Made by a program: the position numbers and the translations under genes. The notes beneath the pieces are model-generated. The model was not told where the DNA came from, searched no databases, and was given only the letters and a program-made list of their open reading frames with translations. DNA of 32,002 bases from Pseudomonas sp. GM84 (GTDB lineage: Bacteria > Pseudomonadota > Gammaproteobacteria > Pseudomonadales > Pseudomonadaceae): contig NZ_AKJC01000327.1 of NCBI RefSeq assembly GCF_000282535.1, positions 1-32,002 of the forward strand, in the 5' to 3' direction. Position 1 is the stretch's first letter. Each line of letters starts with the position of its first letter. Positions 15,830 to 23,758 of the stretch are shown here, piece after piece.

Positions 15830-18800
15830 TTACTGCGCGGTGGTCGGCACAGGCTCATCGCTGACCCGCAGCAGCCCCCACATGCCGCCCAGATTGCCGA
15901 ATGCCGCATAGTCCCGGTACAGGTAGTCGCCAGGTATCGCGTTGGCGCCGCCGGCACTGGGGAACATGAAGCTGAAGTGCGCCGCCGGCAGTACGCTTTC
16001 CTGAGCGCCGATGTACATGGCCATGGGGTTGTAGCCAAAGCGCACCGAACCGATTCCCGCGTCCTTCATGGGGTAGCCCCAGAGGTCGACCCTTTCGGCC
16101 TGGAACGGGTTGAACGCCCAGACATGGCCGTCGAGCTGGAAGGTCGCGCCACGGCTGCCGCCCGAAGGCATCAGCACGTGGGTGCGGAACGGCTGCCCGG
16201 GCTTGACGCGCAGTATCGGCGTGACCGGGTCGCCACCGACCAGGGCATTGCTGTAGGCCATGTGGGCGTTCGGAACTGCTCCCAGGCCATTGCCACCTGC
16301 CTGCCCGAACGGTGCGTTGGGCGCACGGGCGAATCGGTACCACAGGGGTTCGCTCTTGTAGTTGATGGCCATGTCCGAGTTGTCTTTCGGGTCGTTGGGA
16401 ATGCCCGGCCCTTCGGACGACATGTTCTCCACGGGCAAGCCGTTGGCCCAACGCATGTTCAGCGACTTCTGCCAGACCGTGATGAAGTCGCGATAAGGGC
16501 TGGCGCCCGGTGCCTGCACCGTAGCCGACGCCCTGGACGCGGCATCCTCCTGCCAGGTGGCGCCCGCCGGCGTCACCGACATGGCCGCCACCAGGCCTTT
16601 TTGCGGTTGCTTGATCGGGTCGGCCGGCATCAGGTTGAGGCCACCGAACTCGATGGGGGTCGCCTCGATCGTGTCGACGTTGCGTCCCAATTGCGACGCC
16701 ACCGGCTGACCGGCGCGCTCCAGGTGCCCGGCGTAGTACTGATAGGTCCGGGTTGGCCAGGCACCCGTGTTGCCTGCCCGGGGCGCCACTGTCTGCACCG
16801 GGTTGCTGCCGACGTTGAAACCATCCGACTTGCTCACGTCGTAGGTCAGCAACTGGGCGTGCAGGCCAACGTGGCTGGAGGGCCGCATCAGGTTGTTGTT
16901 GAACGTGGTCGAGCCTTGCGCACTGGAACGGTCACGCTTGACCGTGCCTTGCATCACCGCGTGGTTCGGCAGGTCCGGCATCATCAAGGGCAGGCGATTC
17001 TCCAGGGTGATGTTGATGCAATCGCCGGCGGCGGCGCGCAGTACCAGCGGCTCGACGGGCACCCCGGGCTTGAGCTTGCCGGTGACCGGGTCCAGGTCGG
17101 CCTTGCGCACATACAGGATGGCCGTCGGGTCGTGCAGAGGGCCGGACTGCCCGCCAATGGTGAAAGTCTCGCCATCTTCAGGGTCGAAGATCGTCACCTG
17201 CGGCACCGTCACCGGCCTTGGGTTGTAGACCAGGGTGCCGCCGAGCGTGTTGAGCGGGCCGCCGACATGCTGGCCGGTACCTGCCGGGTCGCCGAGGGTC
17301 AGCCCCAGCGGGTTGGCGAGGATATCGTTGGCCAGTGCTGCAACCACCTCATAGTTGCGCTGCACCGTCGTGCGGTTGCCGACACCATTCGGATTGGGGG
17401 TGACGCGCGGACACACGCCATTGAAGTTGACCGTGTTGCGCGCGGCCACGGGCCTTGGGTTGTTGGGCAGCGGGAACAGGTCACTGCGAGTCAGCGAATA
17501 GTTGCGCATGATGCCCCACAGGCCACTCCAGTAGCCCTCCAGGGAAGCATCCATGGAATACAGGTAATCGCCGGTATCGCTGGCCGCACTGGACATCATC
17601 GCTACCGGTGCCATGAAGCCGAGCTGCTCGGAAATCGCCACCATCTGCGACGCCTTCCAACCGGTGTTGGAGCTATTGCCGAAGCCGCTGCCCGAATGCA
17701 GCCACTTCACGCCGTGCAACGTCAGGTTGTGCTCCTCTTCGTGGCCGCCGGCATTGACCCGCAGGCGCACGTTGTCGCCGGTATAGGTGCGTAGCATCGG
17801 CGTGAACGGATCGCCCGGCAAGTCGCCCCGGTTGATATGTTTGGGCAATACCGTGACCCCACCGGTGGGGCCGGTCGCCGTGGTGATCGCGCTGGGGGCC
17901 AGGTTGAGTGCAGGGATCGCCCGGTCGGTACGGCTTTGCAGGGCATGGGCCAGGTCACCGGCCAGACCATCGGCCTGCATGCCCGGCTTGCCGTCTGGCG
18001 CCACCTTGTTCGGGTCGTAGACGCGCAGACCGAGGGGCTCATGGCGGTAGTTGACGACGAAGATGCCAGGGTCCGACGCCGAGATCGCTTGCGGGCACGG
18101 CCGCGTCGGGCACGTCAGCAGTTGGCCACTGGCAACTTCCACGACAGACTCCAGCAGGTTGGCGGCCGCCTTCCGCCCAGGCGGGTTGATGGCGTAGCGG
18201 AAGCTGTCCGCCGTGGCCGGGAAGGCTTGCGCATCGGGAATACCATCGGGGCCCGCGCCGACGTAGACACCGGCTTCATAGGCGTGCTGGAAGTCGCTGA
18301 ACTCGAGGAAGAACTCGCGGTAGCTGTCGTTCTTGTTGTCACCGTTGAGATCACCGGTCTCGATCACGGCCTGCCAGGAAGTCGGGCCGCCGTCCTGGCG
18401 CCCGCCGCCGTTATACAAGGCCTCGCCGGTTTCGGCGTGGTACCACTTGGAACCGGCAGGCTCGGCCAGCACGGTGGCGTACATGCCCACTTGCTGATGG
18501 GTCGAAGGGCCAAGGTGGTCGTGGGTGAAGATATTGCCCAGGCCACGGTCGATGTTGTGCACGTTCACCACAGGGTCGGCGAACCAGCGTTGCAGGGTGG
18601 TGCGCGCACCCAGCCAGTCCGCGCGGTTGAATCGCCCGAAGTAAGGGTGCTGCTTGGCCACGGGGCAATCCTCGGTGCCTTCGCGTGGGTCGCCGTCCCG
18701 GCAATCGTTGAACCGGCGAATGGCGTGGATGCGTTCGACCACGGTGGACGGCGAGAGCACGCCATCTTCGTAGTTCCATCCATTGGCCGAGCCGTCGGCG

Positions 18801-21658
18801 GACGTCAGGTCCCACTTGGGCAAGTGGATGTGCTGGCCGATGACGTCGGTGGGCGTACGCACCTGGTAATCGTCCAGTTCGTAGACTGAAGGCACCAGGT
18901 TGGTGTGCTGGTACATGGTGCAGTCGAAGGTGTTCATGCGCATCACCAGCGGTTCAGGTGGGCGCTGCTTGTTGATCACCGGCCACGCATCCTCCCACAG
19001 GGTGAGGATGCGGGTTTGCGGGAAGTGATAGCCGATCTTGTTGAACACGGCGTCGAACTGGATATTGGCGCCTTTGTAGACCCGTGGGTGATCGGCACTG
19101 AACGGCGAGGCGCCGGTGAACGACTGGGCGTCGAGACGCTCACCACTGTTGAAATTGCCGGCGCCGGCACTGCGGGTCAGGCGTTTTTGCCGGTCGTCCA
19201 TGCACGGTTCGAAAAACGGCGCACCCGCCACGGGCGGCGCTCCGTTGGTGAGGAAGTCGCGCGGCAGCGTTTGGCCATTGGGCAGCACGGCGAAGCTGGC
19301 ATGCGCTGGCTTGGCGTGGAAGGCCATGGCCGACTGTTCGACCTCGGTGCCCTCCTCGGGGAAGTACACAGGTTTGGCGCGCCCCAGGCCCTTGCTCATG
19401 TCCAGCAGACTGGTGGTCACGTGCGCCTCACCGCCCGCTGCCCAGCCATCCAGGCCATGACGTGGCAGGCCGCCATCCCAACCACCGGCCTGAGCCGGAT
19501 CCAGCGCCGCCCACAATGCCTTGCCGCTGTCCTTCAAGGCCGTGGCCTTTTGCGCGTCGAGCATGTCCAGAGGTGGCGTGGGCGGGCGTTGGCCGACGGT
19601 GCTTTCAATGCCGCCGATCCAGAACGGGAAGCCCGGATTTTTCAGGGTGCCATCGGCGTTGCGGTTGGCTTCACTGCGATCGACCAGGGCCAGCGAGCCG
19701 ACGACTCGCGGCGCAGCCGGCGCTTGGCTGTCGTCACCCGGCTCCTGGCCTTCGGCCAGCGCTTCACCCCCCATTTTAGGAATCACTACCACCTTGCCCG
19801 GCATCGGCGGCAAGGCCTTGCCCGGCAAAGGCACGATCGCCGGAATGGGCGTGCCGGCGACGATCTCGCCATCGGGCAAGGCCCGGGCGCCCGAGGCCGG
19901 CAAGCCACTGCGCAGGGCAAACGGCTGCGCATGGAAGTTGTTGTTGCCCGCCTGGGTGACCGCCAGGCGCGTGCCCTCTTCGAACACATCATGGATACGC
20001 CACATGGCCCACATGCCTTGGGCGAAATGCGGGTAGAAATGGCAGTGATAGATCGCATCGCCGGCCACCCGGTTGCGGTTGCCGGACCCACCATGGGCGA
20101 TCTCGTAGGTATAACCCGAGCCTGGGCCGACGCCCTGGGCATCCATGTAGTCGGAGTTGTCATCGTTGGGGTTGAACAACCACTGGTGACCGTGCAGGTG
20201 GAACACGTGTTGCTCGTAACCCACGCTGATATTGCGAAACTTCACCGCATCGCCCAGGTAGCTGTGGGCGACGTTGGAAGGCTCGGCTGGATACAGCGCC
20301 ATGCTGGCCTTGATACCGACACGGTCGGCGGGCGGCACTTGGCCGGGCGCCAGCATCTCGAGTCCAACGTTGGCCGGCACGTCCACCTGCATCGCGATAT
20401 CGCCGGTGGTGTGTGCACTGAGGAAGAATTCTTCATAGGCGCAGGACAAGCAATCATGCATCGGGCCGACACCCACCCGGTTGGCGATGACTTCGGCGCC
20501 CATGCCACCGGAACCGTAGTTGACCATGAAGGCGTCGCGCGCCGGATCGAGCATCTGGCCAAACACAGGGTCGCCCCAGAACCCTGGAAACGCCTGGACA
20601 ACCGCAGACTGGTCGTGGAACACCGCCGCGAAATCGCGGAAGGGCTCCAGGCGATTGGGCAGGCTGGGGTTACGCTTGCCCTGGCTTTCAAGCGGATAGG
20701 TGGTCGGTGGGAAACTGCCATCGGCATTGGGCCCCATGATCACGGCGTCGGCGTTGCTGGCAATGATCTCGCTGCCGTCGACCATGCTCAGGATCGGTTT
20801 GCCGGCCTTGCCTTCTGCGATCCAGGGCTCAAGCACCGGGTAGCGCGCCTGGTAGTCGATGATGGGCTGGCCGGCCGGGGTTCGCCCGCGCGTGGCCAGG
20901 CGCATCTCTTCTTCGGTGACCGTGTTGTGATAGGCCCGCCCACCCTTGGGCAGCACCACCACCTGGCCGAACAGGCCGTTGCCGACGTTGCCGGACGAGC
21001 CCTCGCTGCCGAAGGTGGCGCCGTAGCTGGTCGCCGCGAAAGTCCCTTCGCGTTCGGCGTAGAGGGTGTAGCTACGGCTTTGCCCGGGCGCCAGCAAGGT
21101 GTTGTCGTTACGTCCGCTGTTGGCGGAAATATCGTTGATCGATCCGAATGCCTGTAAGCCGTTGACCTGGAAACCCACATGACGGTCGGCGACTTGAGCG
21201 TCGACATGCAACTCGCCGTTGGCGGCGTTCTCGTGATCGTTGCCCTGGCCATTGGGGTTGGCCTGGAAAGCCAGCAGGTTCTGCAGGTTGACCGTCAAGC
21301 AGTCTCCGGCGGCAACCCGCAGTACCAATGGGCGCGGGCGCTTGTCCGGGCGCAAGGTGACTTGACCGGGTGTGGCGCTACCGCCTTGGGTGATCAACAC
21401 CCCGTTTGTGTCCACCACATCCCCGCGCAGCGCATACATCATGCCGTTGGGGTTATGCGCACCGAGCCGGTTGAACATCAACGGCTGGTCCATGGCCACG
21501 ACGTTGGCCACCAAGGTGCGCTGGCACTGCACCGCCGCTTCGGCCAGCTCACCCCCCGCGAGCCATACGCCGGCAAGCAACGCCAATCCTTGCGGCCTCC
21601 TCAACCAGCAACGGATGCGATCAAGATCGATTTGAGCGTGCAAGTGTGCGCAGGTCAT
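15830..21658 (-). CDS. Giant exported multicopper oxidase, manganese-oxidase type (MnxG/McoA/MofA-like)
   Basis: 1942 aa from ATG 21658, chosen because GGAGG lies 9 nt before it; the frame opens at 21724. Export signal: long charged N-region with twin Arg, then LALLAGVWLAGG, likely cleavage near AEA/AV (about residue 42). Copper motifs: HLHGH (487-491); H538-C-H540, H544 and M549, a full type-1 plus type-3 signature (HCHxxxHxxxxM); HIH (943-945); HDH (1046-1048). These give four His-X-His pairs, as required for a trinuclear centre. The fold repeats: PLVLRVAAGDC-like strands near 110, 903 and 1537, and later units have lost ligands (1841-1845 reads QLDGH). Size and motifs fit the MnxG, McoA and MofA proteins linked to Mn(II) oxidation; I cannot say which it matches best. 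Convergent with arsB, divergent from two secreted paralogs. Confidence 0.88.
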   Translation of the reverse strand: MTCAHLHAQIDLDRIRCWLRRPQGLALLAGVWLAGGELAEAAVQCQRTLVANVVAMDQPLMFNRLGAHNPNGMMYALRGDVVDTNGVLITQGGSATPGQVTLRPDKRPRPLVLRVAAGDCLTVNLQNLLAFQANPNGQGNDHENAANGELHVDAQVADRHVGFQVNGLQAFGSINDISANSGRNDNTLLAPGQSRSYTLYAEREGTFAATSYGATFGSEGSSGNVGNGLFGQVVVLPKGGRAYHNTVTEEEMRLATRGRTPAGQPIIDYQARYPVLEPWIAEGKAGKPILSMVDGSEIIASNADAVIMGPNADGSFPPTTYPLESQGKRNPSLPNRLEPFRDFAAVFHDQSAVVQAFPGFWGDPVFGQMLDPARDAFMVNYGSGGMGAEVIANRVGVGPMHDCLSCAYEEFFLSAHTTGDIAMQVDVPANVGLEMLAPGQVPPADRVGIKASMALYPAEPSNVAHSYLGDAVKFRNISVGYEQHVFHLHGHQWLFNPNDDNSDYMDAQGVGPGSGYTYEIAHGGSGNRNRVAGDAIYHCHFYPHFAQGMWAMWRIHDVFEEGTRLAVTQAGNNNFHAQPFALRSGLPASGARALPDGEIVAGTPIPAIVPLPGKALPPMPGKVVVIPKMGGEALAEGQEPGDDSQAPAAPRVVGSLALVDRSEANRNADGTLKNPGFPFWIGGIESTVGQRPPTPPLDMLDAQKATALKDSGKALWAALDPAQAGGWDGGLPRHGLDGWAAGGEAHVTTSLLDMSKGLGRAKPVYFPEEGTEVEQSAMAFHAKPAHASFAVLPNGQTLPRDFLTNGAPPVAGAPFFEPCMDDRQKRLTRSAGAGNFNSGERLDAQSFTGASPFSADHPRVYKGANIQFDAVFNKIGYHFPQTRILTLWEDAWPVINKQRPPEPLVMRMNTFDCTMYQHTNLVPSVYELDDYQVRTPTDVIGQHIHLPKWDLTSADGSANGWNYEDGVLSPSTVVERIHAIRRFNDCRDGDPREGTEDCPVAKQHPYFGRFNRADWLGARTTLQRWFADPVVNVHNIDRGLGNIFTHDHLGPSTHQQVGMYATVLAEPAGSKWYHAETGEALYNGGGRQDGGPTSWQAVIETGDLNGDNKNDSYREFFLEFSDFQHAYEAGVYVGAGPDGIPDAQAFPATADSFRYAINPPGRKAAANLLESVVEVASGQLLTCPTRPCPQAISASDPGIFVVNYRHEPLGLRVYDPNKVAPDGKPGMQADGLAGDLAHALQSRTDRAIPALNLAPSAITTATGPTGGVTVLPKHINRGDLPGDPFTPMLRTYTGDNVRLRVNAGGHEEEHNLTLHGVKWLHSGSGFGNSSNTGWKASQMVAISEQLGFMAPVAMMSSAASDTGDYLYSMDASLEGYWSGLWGIMRNYSLTRSDLFPLPNNPRPVAARNTVNFNGVCPRVTPNPNGVGNRTTVQRNYEVVAALANDILANPLGLTLGDPAGTGQHVGGPLNTLGGTLVYNPRPVTVPQVTIFDPEDGETFTIGGQSGPLHDPTAILYVRKADLDPVTGKLKPGVPVEPLVLRAAAGDCINITLENRLPLMMPDLPNHAVMQGTVKRDRSSAQGSTTFNNNLMRPSSHVGLHAQLLTYDVSKSDGFNVGSNPVQTVAPRAGNTGAWPTRTYQYYAGHLERAGQPVASQLGRNVDTIEATPIEFGGLNLMPADPIKQPQKGLVAAMSVTPAGATWQEDAASRASATVQAPGASPYRDFITVWQKSLNMRWANGLPVENMSSEGPGIPNDPKDNSDMAINYKSEPLWYRFARAPNAPFGQAGGNGLGAVPNAHMAYSNALVGGDPVTPILRVKPGQPFRTHVLMPSGGSRGATFQLDGHVWAFNPFQAERVDLWGYPMKDAGIGSVRFGYNPMAMYIGAQESVLPAAHFSFMFPSAGGANAIPGDYLYRDYAAFGNLGGMWGLLRVSDEPVPTTAQ

Positions 21659-21751
21659 TTGGGCGGGCCTCCAAGTCAGCAGCACAAACATGGCTGACCT
21701 TCGAGCTCGCAAATATCGCGCCAAAATAAATCAAGTTTGAATTCAACCAGT

Positions 21752-21767
21752 TGCGAAGTTGCTGCCC
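21752..21767 (-). promoter_or_regulatory. Candidate sigma-54 promoter facing the multicopper oxidase (weak)
   Basis: The minus strand reads GGGCAGCAACTTCGCA. It keeps the invariant GG-N10-GC spacing of -24/-12 promoters but matches the consensus TGGCACG-N4-TTGC only in part. The predicted transcription start would be about 80 nt before the oxidase start codon. Confidence 0.4.
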
Positions 21768-22138
21768 ATAACGGGGAAGGCTACTTGCCCCACTAACTTC
21801 CCTGCTCCCCCAAACTTGTTTCAAATTATGTATGAAAACCAGGAATGCACGCGCGCGCGAATAACTGTCACAGAAGCGTCATCGATTAGAAAAAATCAGA
21901 ATTGTACTGCCTGCAGTATCACCCGTGAAACGCTCGCGGGGCTTGACGGCGCCACTGCCCGCCAAGAGCAAAGTTCCCCACCACTGGGCGAATTCCCCCA
22001 TTAGCGTCTGTTTCGACAAGCACAAACTTCCATTTGAGAACCCGCCGAACCCTCTTTTATTCAATATAAGTGGAGGGTCGAGCTACACGCCTGCAGCATG
22101 AAACACCAGGAATATTCATTGCTCACTGAATAACGCGA

Positions 22139-22157
22139 ACCGCTTTAACACAGCGGT
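22139..22157. promoter_or_regulatory. Candidate activator-binding dyad upstream of the sigma-54 promoter
   Basis: ACCGCT-TTAACAC-AGCGGT is a perfect 6-bp inverted repeat about 100 bp upstream of the -24 element at 22249. That distance is usual for NtrC-type activators such as MnxR. Assignment is by position and symmetry only. Confidence 0.35.
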
Positions 22158-22247
22158 GCCCATGCCCAGACAGACCTCACAGACACTAATTTCGATTCAA
22201 GTATTTTGTTGGCAATATCGCGCCCACGACCTTTTCGAGGATTAAAC

Positions 22248-22263
22248 AGGCACGATCGTTGCT
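22248..22263 (+). promoter_or_regulatory. Sigma-54 (-24/-12) promoter of the secreted-paralog operon
   Basis: AGGCACGATCGTTGCT matches TGGCACG-N4-TTGC(A/T) at all positions but the first, with exact GG-N10-GC spacing (GG 22249-22250, GC 22261-22262). Transcription would start near 22274, giving a leader of about 58 nt before the gene at 22332. In P. putida GB-1, Mn(II) oxidation genes are under the sigma-54 activator MnxR. Confidence 0.75.
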
Positions 22264-22331
22264 GATGCCGATTCAGAACCTTTCGACCGAGCTGCACCAC
22301 CCAGCCTGCGTCATATCCAGAGGACTGAATC

Positions 22332-23723
22332 ATGCAAAACAGATTGACCCTACTGGCAAGTTCTATCCTGCTTGCTTCATTGAGTGGCGGGTCGGCGCAG
22401 GCAGGCCTCTACGCCGTAGACCCGGGTATCCCCGGAGAGCGCCCATACCCCCTCGACAGTGGAAACAAGACAGGTTACGCCGCCTGGTATCAGGACACCC
22501 ATGGCCGAACCCTTGACCTGTGCCTGAGCAAGGCCGTCAGCTCGCGCACAGCACCCACGCCCGGGGCGCCTGCCTACATGTGCGTGCTCAACCCGGCGCC
22601 TGGGGAGTTCGATGACACCCAGCCCATCGTCTTCCCTACCAACTATCCAGATGAAACCTTCTGGTACGCCGCGGACGGCGCCATTACCGACGCCGCCAGC
22701 GGCATCGACCTGACCTACGTCGCGGCCATCGAAGCCGCGTTCAACGGCGAGGTCGCTGACGGCCACCAGCTGAGCTTCGCCCGTATTCGCATTCGGGTGG
22801 ATGTCCCCACAGCCGGCGTCTACACCGTCACCCACCCTTACGGCGTCGACGTGTTCAACGTCACGCCGGAAGAGTTCGCCGACACCGGCGGCACCCGGGC
22901 AATCAACATGACCCGCGATATCGGCATCGGCCCATCCGGCGATTATTCCGGCGCGCTGAAGGGCGACATCGGACCGTTCCTGCGCAGCCTCAATGGCCCC
23001 TATACCGAGACCAACCCGGAAACCGGCCAGCAGGAGCAATACATCGGCGACCCGAATCTGGAGGAGCAAGTGACTGGCAGCCCCTTCAATACCAACTACC
23101 TGCGTATCCAGGGCCCCAATGGCATCGATACGCGCAGCGATACATTCTCCGTTTCCGGCAAGCTCAGCGCCGTGGATCTCCCCGCCCCGGCACTGGTCCA
23201 GCGTGCCACCTACTCAAGGGGAAGCACCTCCGGTGGCGTGGTCGCGCACCAGGATGTCTTCACCATGGCCCCGCCGCCTCCCGGTACGGCCAACTTCCTG
23301 GACAGCGCGGGCACTTCCGTGACCATGACCGAAGCCAACTCGACCGGAAGCTGGTATGGCCAGTCGACGGTCGACCCGTCGCTGCCGGCGGTCCTGCAGG
23401 TGACTGTCGACAACCACCTGGCGATCCCTACCCTCCATGCGCCAACCACCGTGCCGGTGCACCTGACCGATCTGGTCACCATCCGCCGCGCCGAGTACAG
23501 CCGCAGCAGCGGGCGACTGACCATCGAGGCCTCGACCAGCGACCGCATCACGCCGCCCAACCTGACCGCCTACGCCGGTCGCAGTGGCGCGCTGATCGGT
23601 GAACTGTCCGGCGGCGCCGACAAGTCCCTGTCGCCTAACGCCGGCACAGTCCCGCCGGCGACCATTCGGGTGACGTCGGCGAACGGCGGCAGCGATACAG
23701 AAGAAGTGGTCATCGTCCAGTGA
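22332..23723 (+). CDS. Secreted protein of unknown function, first of two tandem paralogs
   Basis: 463 aa. Sec signal peptide at 1-24 (LTLLASSILLASLSGGSAQA, cleaved before GLYAVDPG). I do not recognise a characterised family. The mature protein looks beta-rich and is similar along its whole length to the N-terminal ~470 residues of the next gene. Shared strings: WYQD, LCLSK.VSSR, FARIRIR, TYTETNPETG-like, GDPNL, and a C-terminal domain with LTI.AS(T/S)SD and SANGGSD/SAAGGSD. Two cysteines with the same 20-residue spacing (C64, C84) occur in both and may form a disulfide. AGAGGA precedes ATG 22332. It sits behind a sigma-54 promoter, divergent from the giant multicopper oxidase, so a role with that oxidase outside the cytoplasm is inferred. 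Confidence 0.85.
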   Translation: MQNRLTLLASSILLASLSGGSAQAGLYAVDPGIPGERPYPLDSGNKTGYAAWYQDTHGRTLDLCLSKAVSSRTAPTPGAPAYMCVLNPAPGEFDDTQPIVFPTNYPDETFWYAADGAITDAASGIDLTYVAAIEAAFNGEVADGHQLSFARIRIRVDVPTAGVYTVTHPYGVDVFNVTPEEFADTGGTRAINMTRDIGIGPSGDYSGALKGDIGPFLRSLNGPYTETNPETGQQEQYIGDPNLEEQVTGSPFNTNYLRIQGPNGIDTRSDTFSVSGKLSAVDLPAPALVQRATYSRGSTSGGVVAHQDVFTMAPPPPGTANFLDSAGTSVTMTEANSTGSWYGQSTVDPSLPAVLQVTVDNHLAIPTLHAPTTVPVHLTDLVTIRRAEYSRSSGRLTIEASTSDRITPPNLTAYAGRSGALIGELSGGADKSLSPNAGTVPPATIRVTSANGGSDTEEVVIVQ

Positions 23724-23758
23724 CCCATCCGAATTCGGATCAAGCGCCAGGAGCTAAC

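Larger units (their letters stand above)
21659..22331. other. 673-bp divergent regulatory region between the oxidase and its secreted neighbours
   Basis: No credible gene is seen. The stretch is clearly more AT-rich than its surroundings. It holds a strong sigma-54-like promoter facing right, a weaker one facing left, and dyads that could bind an activator: TACTGC-CT-GCAGTA (21905-21918) and ACCGCT-N7-AGCGGT (22139-22157). The short open frames here lack ribosome sites and similarity. Confidence 0.7.

Noticed and set aside
18905..21157. A 750-codon open frame on the plus strand inside the oxidase gene, and a 605-codon one at 15977-17794
   Set aside because: Both are antisense to the oxidase, low in hydrophobic order, rich in His/Arg/Gly/Val as expected from complementing GC-rich codons, and have no recognisable domain. 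The opposite strand encodes clear copper motifs.
21838..21862. Alternating purine-pyrimidine run (gcacgcgcgcgcg) as possible Z-DNA or binding site
   Set aside because: Only about 12 bp long; no independent support for a function.
21839..22060. Small open frames of about 60-80 codons in the oxidase divergent region
   Set aside because: No ribosome sites, no similarity recognised, and the region carries promoter-like signals; treated as non-coding.
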